In this document: in pieces, positions 49,088 through 57,782 of the stretch
How positions within the stretch are numbered: the first letter of the stretch is position 1
Layout of the letters: each line of letters starts with the position of its first letter
NCBI GenBank assembly: GCA_900074725.1
Contig: LT598459.1
Span: forward strand, 320,467-384,466
Origin: Lachancea dasiensis
Taxonomy: Eukaryota; Ascomycota; Saccharomycetes; Saccharomycetales; Saccharomycetaceae
DNA: 64,000 nucleotides
Reading direction: 5' to 3'
Notes under the pieces: generated by a model
The model's database searches: none
Seen by the model: only the letters and a program-made list of their open reading frames with translations
What the model was told of the DNA's origin: nothing
Made by a program: the position numbers and the translations under genes

Positions 49088-50704
49088 TTATATCCTTTCG
49101 AACTCTTCTTCGCGGTAGACAAATTCTGCCCCACATCTTCTTGCCAACCAGGATTTTTGATAATCAAAATATCTCCATGAGATTTCCTCAGATTGTTCCA
49201 TGCCTGGTGGTAGTTTTTCGACCTCTTTGTAGAACCAACAGCGATTAACTTTGTTGAACTGCCAACCTCTGATTGTGAGTTCGCGAGCGGAAAGAAATTG
49301 TTCATATGAACCTTGATAATGATAGAAGATGAAGAATAAGGTATCCAAATCAAATTTCGACATGATTCGAGCCAGAGATGTCCCGGAATAGATATCGTTG
49401 TGCTTGGGATGGTTCCTACTTATATCAATCGGGTCGTTTGAAACAAGCCTGATAGTTTCATTAGGGAAAAAAATCGACGTAGGATGTGGCATGGAAAGTA
49501 CGTCCTGATGTAAACTAGGCGTATCCGCATCTAAAGAATCTGGACAATTCAGAAGCGAGGACTCAAGCTGAGAAGCCATTTCACTAGGCATGGTATCATG
49601 TGGCTGGATTAAAGTGCGCTTAGTTTCCAACCAGTAATTTAAACCTGGGCTAAAAAGCGGGTTCTGAAACGCGGAATACTGGGCCCGATCCTGAGCAAGA
49701 AGTTCTTCAATTTCTTTTGATAAATCTTTTGGAGGTTGCACCGCACTTTCGTCAGACTGATTTTGATTCTGCCCTTGGCTGTTATTTTGGTCTGGTTTTT
49801 GAAGGACCAGGTTTTCATTTAGCGTACCAGTTTTGTCGGCAACTTTTTGTGATACATCTTTCTTTGAAGAAGAAAAAGGCACATTTGTCGAATTGGTGGA
49901 AGGTGAAGCCAAAACACTTTTCGCTTTATCTGCACTAGCACTTGAAGCGGAAAGTGGTGTTATTGGCATTGGGGAATCTCTCTTCTTGGGTGACTTTTCC
50001 ACTCGACTTGATTTTACTACTTTTGACGGAGTTTCGACTTCCTTGACCACTTCGCCAGGTTGTATTTCACATCCCATGTCCTCGTAAATAGTATCATATT
50101 CAATAAAATCAGGATCATCGTTGTTTTCCACATAATATTGAATATCTTCCTGATATTCCTCGACAGTATCCGGTTCCAGCCCATTGTTTTGTAATTGCTT
50201 GAGAATGTTTTCAAGATTGGAAATATGGAATATATGACGTTCGCATTGGTGCTCATTTTCCTGCGCCTCAAAAGATTCAAGTTGTTTCTGAAGTTCCTCT
50301 AGACAATCCTGAATGAACAGGAACTGATCGCGCTTTTTCAGTTCTCGAGGATCCTTGATGATATCTGGATTTATGAGAGCCTCTTTAGAGAACTGTTTGG
50401 TTTTCATCAATTTTTCGACCGATTTGAACCGCTCCATTCCTGACTCGATCAATCGACGGTTTTCCATCAACACTTGCTGTTTGTCCTTCACATCGTCTTT
50501 ACTGAGCCAGGTCTTGATCTGGTCACGGTGCTTTTGTAGTTTCTTGATCTCGCGCTTGAGATCACCCTCCAGCTTTTCCCTGTAAGAAGTGTTGGAGGCG
50601 TCTGTGTTTTGAAACTTGTCATAAACATCCTCAAAATCCTGAAGACCTTCTTTAACCTTTTTTAAAAGTTTATCAATGTCCTGTTGTAGTTTTCGCTGCG
50701 ACAT
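49088..50704 (-). CDS. NOT5: Not5, Ccr4-Not complex subunit
   Basis: The frame extends to a TTG at 50716; ATG 50704 (MSQRKLQQDIDKLLKKVKEG) equals the S. cerevisiae start, so 538 residues. Residues 1-230 form the Not3/5 N-terminal coiled-coil domain (KLQKHRDQIKTWLSK, FSKEALINPDIIKDP). A low-complexity linker follows. Residues about 400-538 form the NOT-box domain, with the YFDYQKSWLARRCGAEFVYR end that joins Not2 on the Not1 scaffold. The complex deadenylates mRNA; Not5 also senses codon optimality at the ribosome E site. Confidence 0.95.
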   Translation of the reverse strand: MSQRKLQQDIDKLLKKVKEGLQDFEDVYDKFQNTDASNTSYREKLEGDLKREIKKLQKHRDQIKTWLSKDDVKDKQQVLMENRRLIESGMERFKSVEKLMKTKQFSKEALINPDIIKDPRELKKRDQFLFIQDCLEELQKQLESFEAQENEHQCERHIFHISNLENILKQLQNNGLEPDTVEEYQEDIQYYVENNDDPDFIEYDTIYEDMGCEIQPGEVVKEVETPSKVVKSSRVEKSPKKRDSPMPITPLSASSASADKAKSVLASPSTNSTNVPFSSSKKDVSQKVADKTGTLNENLVLQKPDQNNSQGQNQNQSDESAVQPPKDLSKEIEELLAQDRAQYSAFQNPLFSPGLNYWLETKRTLIQPHDTMPSEMASQLESSLLNCPDSLDADTPSLHQDVLSMPHPTSIFFPNETIRLVSNDPIDISRNHPKHNDIYSGTSLARIMSKFDLDTLFFIFYHYQGSYEQFLSARELTIRGWQFNKVNRCWFYKEVEKLPPGMEQSEEISWRYFDYQKSWLARRCGAEFVYREEEFERI

Positions 50705-51216
50705 ATGTGCAATCAACTACCAGCGATGGCTCTTGTATTGTCCTGAGTGCGCTTTGTCCTTGCAGTATGTACACCGAACAAAGTTGTTCTCTAAGAGAGT
50801 TTAGATACTCGATGTTTAGTACAAAATGATAATAGTTAATATGATAGGCTTGCCATTAGTGGGTTTCTCGCACTCAAGCGTTTTGCTTAACCAGAACCCG
50901 CATAATGCTGACATATTGTCGTGATTCTCTAGCTTCTTAATATGCAGTGTATATAATTCTATCTCCACGTATCAAACGGCTCGATATTTTCTTCAGCAAA
51001 TACCTTGATACACCATCTCGAGGAAACAGTTCGTGTGTTCCGACACCTCGATGGAAGATACCCAGACTCTGTGACATAGTAGCGGGCTCTTATTTAGTTC
51101 GCAATTTGCCAGACATTTAGCTTTTGATTACCACGGTGCTATAATGCGATTAAAAAAAGGCTCAAAAAGGCCCAAACCACTGCAAGGCGTGGTGGTATGA
51201 GGGCTTGACCTTCAAT
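50705..51216 (-). promoter_or_regulatory. NOT5 upstream region
   Basis: 512 bp with the NOT5 promoter and the TPC1 3' end, both on the minus strand. I see no distinctive site. The ancestral order switches S. cerevisiae partner segments here. Confidence 0.5.
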
Positions 51217-52131
51217 TCAAATGACACGTCGTAGAGTCCATTCGTATACTCCAATACTGACGACAGTGGTAGGAACACTTTTCATAATCCCGAGTGTAAA
51301 ACCTCGATACAGCGCTGAAGCTCCTTCCTTTTCCACAACCTTGAGAGCCAATTGTAAAAAATTGGTCCCTCTATAGACACCATATGCAACATTCCCTCGC
51401 GCGAAACGGTCCAGGTGACGAGAGTTTATGACTTGAATTCGTTTTCGTACTGTGTCAATAGGAAAAACAATCGTCTTCGAAACAACACCAGCTATAGTAC
51501 TGGCCGAGGATTCCAAGAATTTAATAGACGCAGAGTCTCGGTATGGTGATTGTTCACAAAATATCTTGATGCTTTCGTATGTTGCAAAAATCGACGATGA
51601 GGCAATACCTACTCCTATTACAGAGGATGAAACTCCTCTAAAAAACCCATGAGCGCCCTCATTGTTCCATATCTCGACCGTTGTCCCAAGTACGGTGGAA
51701 AGAGCTCGATCATGGTTGGCTATGAATCGCGTTCGCAGAACGTCGAACGGGTATGACACCACAGCACTACAGGCGCCTGCCAGCGCTCCAACTACGCACG
51801 TATGAATTTGTGCAGGCCACTGGTTTCCGGCCAGTGCCTTATTGAGAGTCGAATAGGCACTGAACTGAGTCGAACCATAGAGTATGTACATCATCAAAGC
51901 TGGTACGTTTCCCTTCCACAAGGAGCGCACGCCTTCATCCCGCAACATGGTACGTACCACATGCAGTATCCCACCGTATGATGTTTCATTAGCCAAGTGC
52001 AACTGCAGTCGTATCTTCACTGTATCCAGAGGTGCTGTGATAAAACGGGCGCTGATGCCCGAAGTGCAACCTGCTAACAATGACCAATGAAAGGGGACTT
52101 CTCGACCTTTACGCAGGTGGTCATCGCCCAT
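51217..52131 (-). CDS. TPC1: Tpc1, mitochondrial thiamine pyrophosphate carrier
   Basis: A 304-residue SLC25 carrier from ATG 52131. Three repeats each carry the PxD/ExxK/R signature: APLDTVKIRLQL near residue 33, YPFDVLRTRF near 128 and FPIDTVRKRI near 222, with six helices. DEGVRSLWKGNVPALMMYI and the final EGASALYRGFTLGIMKSVPTT are as in S. cerevisiae Tpc1. It imports thiamine diphosphate into mitochondria. The neighbour RRP46 (YGR095C beside YGR096W in S. cerevisiae) supports the name. Thiamine diphosphate is also the transketolase cofactor, but I infer no link. Confidence 0.9.
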   Translation of the reverse strand: MGDDHLRKGREVPFHWSLLAGCTSGISARFITAPLDTVKIRLQLHLANETSYGGILHVVRTMLRDEGVRSLWKGNVPALMMYILYGSTQFSAYSTLNKALAGNQWPAQIHTCVVGALAGACSAVVSYPFDVLRTRFIANHDRALSTVLGTTVEIWNNEGAHGFFRGVSSSVIGVGIASSSIFATYESIKIFCEQSPYRDSASIKFLESSASTIAGVVSKTIVFPIDTVRKRIQVINSRHLDRFARGNVAYGVYRGTNFLQLALKVVEKEGASALYRGFTLGIMKSVPTTVVSIGVYEWTLRRVI

Positions 52132-53131
52132 TGAAAGTAAAAGGGCAAAGAAATCCCGCTGAAATCTCTCTTCGATCCACTTCGGTTCAGAATAAATGTG
52201 ACTTTAAAGTGTATATATAAAATGTATTTATGAATCCTTAAAACAATATATCCAATGCAACCGGCATAAGATCTTGTCATTTAGAAGCCCGGCTCAATAA
52301 AGCGTCTCCGATCCTCTCAAACAAGAAATACTGACTCAAAGCCTTGGTTAAAGTATTACGTAGTCCACAGCTGCTTTTTGGATTCAATACGGACTATCTG
52401 TGACCAGCAAGTTGTCCACCGCCTAGATTTTGGCATATGGCAAATGTGCTGAGCACTTAAGAGAACTCTTTGAATGATAAAGACCTCTGTACTGGAACAA
52501 ATTATGTAGATTAAATATGCAGGCCGAGAGTTTTTGGCTATTCCAGAACGCGACACAATGTCGCACTTCTAAGTCCAAGGTTGCAATTATGATAAATACC
52601 GACTTGTTGTAGATAAAAAAGGTTAAGCTCATGATGTAACTGTGTATATAATTATCAGCAGTTTGTTCAGTTCTTTGTCAACGTCTCCACTGTCCAATGA
52701 TCAGCAGATCGACAGACATTTGCAACGAGTTGTAACATCGAGTAAATGTGCCAGTAGACCTGAATGTAACTTATCTTATCACTGTTGCAAATAAAGCACC
52801 AAGAAACACAAGCCGGATGCTGTCGCAGTAACCTGTTCTCGGGCCTGGTGTCCGTGGGAACCCCCATAATTTCTCCGCTACAGGCTACAAGACCGATCAG
52901 CTCAATTCGAAACTACAGCTACTAAAAAAAGTGCAATGCAGACTTTACCGAACTGGTGTGCGGTTGGTCTCATCTGGATAAATATACATATATATGGCTT
53001 TCGCCGTGACAGCGCGCCAGCGAGTCGTTTATCTGATCGTTTCTACACTCGCAGAAAAATTGACAAAATTGAAGCTTATTTAAAGCTCACTTCAAAACCA
53101 TCACTTTTAGCAGACTCTACATCATTCAAGT
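52132..53131. promoter_or_regulatory. Divergent region TPC1 / RRP46
   Basis: 1,000 bp. Only short frames without recognisable content; no RNA gene or strong motif found. Confidence 0.5.
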
Positions 53132-53803
53132 ATGTTGTCAGCTCAAGTAGGTGTACTGGACCAGGTTGATGGCTCATGTAAGCTTCAATGTGGAGAAACG
53201 TCTGTCATCTGCTCGGTTACGGGGCCAGTAGAGCCCAAAGCGAGACAAGAATTACCATCTCAGTTGGCTTTGGAAATAGTGGTTAGGCCGTGCAGAGGAG
53301 TGCCAAGTACGAGAGAGAAAATGTTAGAAGATCAGATACGTGGTGTTGTAACGCCGATCTTGGCGCGTTACATGTACCCTCGACAGCTGGCGCAAATTTG
53401 TTGCCAAGTTTTAGAAAGCGGCGAACCAGAAGAACAATATAGTGGCAAAGAATTGAGCGCGTGTATCAACGCCGTCTTTCTTGCGCTTGTGGATGCAGGA
53501 ATTGGACTTCTAGCTTCAGTTTCATGTGTTTGCCTGGCAATCACGGGAGACAATGAACAAATTCAAATCAATCCATCACAAGCCAACCTTATAAAGTCGA
53601 CCTCAACCCACGTCTTGGCACTACAATTAGGAGCAGGTGCTAAGAAGGTTGAAAATGTACTTCTTTTGGAGAGTTATGGAGCGTTTGATGAAGAGTCAAT
53701 GTTACAGGTGTTACACAGCGGTGAAATGGCATGTATGGAAACTGCATTGGAACTTCGCAAAGTGATAGAGCACAAGATCCGCGAAGATTTTATTTGGCGG
53801 TAG
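53132..53803 (+). CDS. RRP46: Rrp46, exosome core subunit (RNase PH fold)
   Basis: A 223-residue protein from ATG 53132. The RNase PH fold blocks ICSVTGPVEPKARQELPSQL, LEIVVRPCRGVPSTREKMLE and CINAVFLALVDAGIGL follow in order and match S. cerevisiae Rrp46 nearly collinearly. It is one of six inactive ring subunits of the 3'-5' RNA exosome, in nucleus and cytoplasm. It converges on VAS1 with about 108 bp between. Confidence 0.94.
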   Translation: MLSAQVGVLDQVDGSCKLQCGETSVICSVTGPVEPKARQELPSQLALEIVVRPCRGVPSTREKMLEDQIRGVVTPILARYMYPRQLAQICCQVLESGEPEEQYSGKELSACINAVFLALVDAGIGLLASVSCVCLAITGDNEQIQINPSQANLIKSTSTHVLALQLGAGAKKVENVLLLESYGAFDEESMLQVLHSGEMACMETALELRKVIEHKIREDFIWR

Positions 53804-53911
53804 ATGAGTTACAACAAGAAATTAAAACATCATTTGAGAGTGATGCGAATAAAGCGATGTGTATAATAACTAAACTAGTGTAATGGGTTTGTGGCTTTAT
53901 AATTAAGTTTA

Positions 53912-56900
53912 CTACAATTTCAAGCTTTGAAGGTTAGCGATTGTTGCTTCTAGACCTTCAATTTCAGCCACAGTATTCTCAAGTCTTGTACTGTTTGTTG
54001 CTTTAGCTTGCTCGTTGGCCTTAGCTTCATAGTCAGAACTATTCATGATCTTGTCAAGGTTTTCCTTTGTCTTCTGTGCTTTCTCAAGCTTGCCTTGCGT
54101 CTTGACAATTTCAGCAGCGATGTCAACGTGTCCTTTAACAAGTACGTGGACGTTGATCTCAGGCGTAACTGCTTGCAAAACAGCGCCTTCAGGGACTTCT
54201 GCAGAAGCTTTCACTACAGTCACCTCATCAATAGCTTTGATTAAAGAGACAATGGAATCTTTTTGGGACACCACAGTGTCGAAAAAGGCAGAGTTCGATG
54301 ACTCAATGAACACTTTACCATTTTTTAGAATTCCATACTGAGCCAGCAAAGATCTAGCCTCCTTGATCGAGTCTAAAATCAATTCATACTCAATACCAGC
54401 TTTTTCGTCGTCAAAATCTTTCCTGTAGACTGGGTAAGAAGCCTTGACAATTGTAGGAGAAAGCTCAGAGGAACGCTTTGGTAAACGCTGCCACATTTCC
54501 TCAGAAATGAAGGGCATAAAAGGGTGAATTAACCTCAAAGCGTTATCTATCAAGATGTAAAGTGTGTCTCTTGCAGATTTTTTTTCAGCTTGAGTACCTT
54601 CGTTGATCAAGTACTTCGAATTTTCGATGTAAACATCACATATCAGGTACCAGAACTCGTAAATACCACTAGTAGACGTCAAGAAATCGCGTCTTTCAAA
54701 AGCTTCATTGATAGATTGCGAGTAGTGCGTCAATCTATTGAGAATCCATTTCTCAACCAAAGATTCATTACCAGAGAGTTTCTCTTGAGCTGGCGGTTCA
54801 TAATCCTCGCCTAAGCGCATCAAGGCGAACTTAGTTGCTTGATATATCTTGTTACAGAACTTTCTGTAACCTTCAACACGTAGAATGTCTAAGTTGATGT
54901 CACGACCACCAGTAGTGTATGCACATAGAGCAAATCTCATGGCATCAGTACCACATTGAGGAATACCATTTGGATAAGATTCCTTTTGACCATTCTTGGC
55001 TTTCTCAACTTCTCTTGAGGCCAGGTTACCGAGTAGCAACTTAGCGTGCAAGTCCTCCAACTTGATACCAGAAACCACATCCAGTGGATCGACGACATTA
55101 CCAAGGGACTTAGACATCTTACGGCCCTGAGCATCACGGACTAACGAATGACAGAAAACCTCCTTGAAGGGAGCTTCGCCAGTTAGTTTAAGACCAAGTA
55201 GAATCATTCTGGAGACCCAGAAAAATAAGATGTCCCATCCTGTTTCGAGCATAGAAAATGGGTAGAACTGAGAAAGGTCTGCCGTCTTGTCTGGCCATCC
55301 TAGAGTAGAGAAGGGCCATAGGCCAGACGAAAACCATGTGTCCAAGACATCTTCGTCCTGTCTTAGCGTGTACTTGACACCTGGGAACTTTTTGGCAGCC
55401 TTAGCTTCGGCTTCTTCCAAGGTCCTTCCGGATATCCAGTACTCACCGTCAATTTCATCGTGTTCCTCGCCTTCAATGTTAACAAAGTAAACGGGACAAC
55501 GGTGCCCCCACCATAGTTGTCTGGAAATACACCAATCTTGGATATTTTCCATCCAGTGGAAGTATTCAGCTTCGGAAGACTTGGGAGTGATGGTAATGCT
55601 ACCACCTTTGACAGCTTTTATCGCTTCCTTGGCCATTTCGCCTTGTGACACCCACCATTGTGGTTTTAAGAGAGGTTCGATAACATCACCCGATCTAGAG
55701 CACGTTGGAATAGTCATATCATTATCCTCTTGACCAACGTAAAGGCCTGCTTTTTTCAAAGCTTCAATCACGTTCTTCCTGGCGTCGAACCTCTTCATGC
55801 CACACCATTCAGGACCACAGTTTTCGTTCAACAGGCCTGAGTCAGTTAAAACATTAATGAAATCCAGGTTATGACGCTTACCTGTGTTGTAATCGTTTTG
55901 GTCGTGAGCTGGAGTAATTTTCACGGCACCAGTACCAAATTCCATGTCCACAGCCTCACTGTCGCAAACGATTGGAATCTTTCTGTCCACAAAAGGATGC
56001 TGGACAAATTTTCCATGCAGGTGTTTGTAACGAGTATCATCTGGGTGAACGGCAATACCGGAGTCACCAAACATGGTTTCTGGTCTAGTGGTGGCAATGA
56101 TCAGCTTTTCGTCAGAGTCAACAACAGGGTAAGCGAAGGAAGTGATAACACCGAACTCAACCTTTTCATCATAGCCTGGGACAGATAATAAAGTTCTTGC
56201 TTTAATATCCTTATTTTCCACTTCCAAGTTCGAAATCGCAGTATTTAGTTTAACAGACCAGTTAACTAAACGGGAAGCACGATAAATAATCCCTTCTTCA
56301 TGTAGTCTGACGAAGGCGTCAGTGACAGCCTTTGAGAGTTCAGGACTTAACGTAAAGGCCTCGCGAGACCAATCGTAGGAAGAGCCTAATTTGTTGATCT
56401 GGTTTCTTATCTTCTTGTGATACTCCTCTTTCCATTCCCAAATCTTGTTCACGAATGCTTCTCTTCCGTAATCATGTCTGGTTTTCCTCTCCTTGGCCCA
56501 GACCTGCTTCTCGACCACGGACTGGGTTGCAATACCCGCATGATCAAAACCTGGCAAAAATAACACAGTCTTGCCCTTCATTCTGTTATATCTAATCAAC
56601 GAGTCTTGAATGGAGATAGTCAAAGCATGTCCTATGTGAAGAGCGCCAGTCACATTTGGAGGAGGAGCAGGGATAGTGAAAACACCCTCCGGCTTAATAT
56701 TACCATCCTTAGTAAACTCAGGCTCAAAGAACCCGGACTTGACCCACCAGTCGTACCAGGAGCTTTCAACATTGGCAGGGTTATAGGCCTTCAAAGCTGG
56801 ATCGTCCAGCGAAACAAGGACCTTCTTTTCACCTGGGGTAGTCTTGTCAACGAATTCAGGAATGACCTCGACCTCTTTCTTCTTCTTTTCCTTCTTAGGG

Positions 56901-57223
56901 GCAGCGCTTTGTTTGTTAGCGGCTTCAGCTTTTTTGGCCTGTTTGGCGGCAAACTTTAGAAGCTTTTCCGCTTTTTTCTTCTCTTTTTCAATTTCCTTGG
57001 GAGTCTTTTCGCTGCCATCCTCTTTTAAAGGATTGACGATAATCTCTCCTGTTTTAGGGTCGACCGGAGGCAACTGCTGGTCTGTACTCATGATGCCTGA
57101 TTTTGAGCTAAACGAATTCCGGATTGTGGGAATCTTTCCTGCAACTTGCGCTTGTAAATGATATGAGCTGGCTGGAAATGATGGTACACGGGGTCTTGGA
57201 ATCCGAAGCAGGCCTCTAAACAT
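53912..57223 (-). CDS. VAS1: Valyl-tRNA synthetase, mitochondrial and cytosolic
   Basis: A 1,103-residue class I synthetase with two in-frame starts. The long form from ATG 57223 begins MFRGLLRIPRPRVPSFPASS, an arginine-rich presequence without acidic residues. The short form from ATG 57091 begins MSTDQQLPPVDPKTGEIIVN. S. cerevisiae VAS1 works in the same way. A lysine-rich linker (EKEKKKAEKLLKFAAKQAKK) precedes the catalytic core. The HIGH motif is at 196-199 and KMSKS near 702. The C-terminal coiled coil (KTQGKLEKAQKTKENLDKIM) is the tRNA-binding arm. It is divergent from MRD1. Confidence 0.98.
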   Translation of the reverse strand: MFRGLLRIPRPRVPSFPASSYHLQAQVAGKIPTIRNSFSSKSGIMSTDQQLPPVDPKTGEIIVNPLKEDGSEKTPKEIEKEKKKAEKLLKFAAKQAKKAEAANKQSAAPKKEKKKKEVEVIPEFVDKTTPGEKKVLVSLDDPALKAYNPANVESSWYDWWVKSGFFEPEFTKDGNIKPEGVFTIPAPPPNVTGALHIGHALTISIQDSLIRYNRMKGKTVLFLPGFDHAGIATQSVVEKQVWAKERKTRHDYGREAFVNKIWEWKEEYHKKIRNQINKLGSSYDWSREAFTLSPELSKAVTDAFVRLHEEGIIYRASRLVNWSVKLNTAISNLEVENKDIKARTLLSVPGYDEKVEFGVITSFAYPVVDSDEKLIIATTRPETMFGDSGIAVHPDDTRYKHLHGKFVQHPFVDRKIPIVCDSEAVDMEFGTGAVKITPAHDQNDYNTGKRHNLDFINVLTDSGLLNENCGPEWCGMKRFDARKNVIEALKKAGLYVGQEDNDMTIPTCSRSGDVIEPLLKPQWWVSQGEMAKEAIKAVKGGSITITPKSSEAEYFHWMENIQDWCISRQLWWGHRCPVYFVNIEGEEHDEIDGEYWISGRTLEEAEAKAAKKFPGVKYTLRQDEDVLDTWFSSGLWPFSTLGWPDKTADLSQFYPFSMLETGWDILFFWVSRMILLGLKLTGEAPFKEVFCHSLVRDAQGRKMSKSLGNVVDPLDVVSGIKLEDLHAKLLLGNLASREVEKAKNGQKESYPNGIPQCGTDAMRFALCAYTTGGRDINLDILRVEGYRKFCNKIYQATKFALMRLGEDYEPPAQEKLSGNESLVEKWILNRLTHYSQSINEAFERRDFLTSTSGIYEFWYLICDVYIENSKYLINEGTQAEKKSARDTLYILIDNALRLIHPFMPFISEEMWQRLPKRSSELSPTIVKASYPVYRKDFDDEKAGIEYELILDSIKEARSLLAQYGILKNGKVFIESSNSAFFDTVVSQKDSIVSLIKAIDEVTVVKASAEVPEGAVLQAVTPEINVHVLVKGHVDIAAEIVKTQGKLEKAQKTKENLDKIMNSSDYEAKANEQAKATNSTRLENTVAEIEGLEATIANLQSLKL

Positions 57224-57293
57224 GCACTAAGAGTAGCTCACATCTTCTTGTTCATAGTTTTAAACTTGTTCGAAGAGAGCATCCATATTCAAC

Positions 57294-57300
57294 TGACTCA
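57294..57300. promoter_or_regulatory. Gcn4 element (TGACTCA) before VAS1
   Basis: Exact palindromic consensus about 70 bp upstream of the long-form ATG of VAS1. Gcn4 controls amino acid supply genes and some synthetases. Confidence 0.5.
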
Positions 57301-57659
57301 GATCCGTATGAGATGAGCTCAAATTTTTTTTGAGATTACCACAAAGGGAAATATTCCACTTTTGAGAAGATTTCCAGAGTTAGTAACAAATATGTAAAAG
57401 GAAAGTTTCCCAAAGTGGTGACTAGAAAATCTACTTCCCTTTAAGTAAGTAGACGACTGATTGACTAGATGGCGACGTTTAATAATGAAAGACTCACTAT
57501 TGAGGACAAAAAACCAGAGCAGCTTGGATGAAATGAAAGGGAGCATTCATATGCCCGAATAAGCTCTTTTTCAAGCGTACTGATCCTTAGAGGTGCCGGC
57601 CTCATCAGCTATTGATTCAGGACTCGACCTCGTCCTTGAAATGTCACCACAAACGAGGA

Positions 57660-57712
57660 TGAAAATTTCAAGCATGATCTCGTTATGTAGAGGAAGTACC
57701 TCATCTCATCGC
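57660..57712 (+). promoter_or_regulatory. RRPE and PAC elements before MRD1
   Basis: RRPE-like TGAAAATTTC at 57660 and PAC CTCATCGC at 57705, both within about 125 bp of the MRD1 ATG and in the usual order for ribosome biogenesis genes. Confidence 0.65.
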
Positions 57713-57782
57713 ACTTTCACTTGACGATTATATTGAAACCAGCCTTAAAGCACCCCACCCCTCTATATTACCAACTACAGAC

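Larger units (their letters stand above)
57224..57782. promoter_or_regulatory. Divergent promoter VAS1 / MRD1
   Basis: 559 bp. A perfect Gcn4 element TGACTCA (57294-57300) lies near VAS1. An RRPE-like TGAAAATTTC (57660-57669) and a PAC element CTCATCGC (57705-57712) lie near MRD1. The two ends thus carry different, function-matched signals. Confidence 0.65.
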
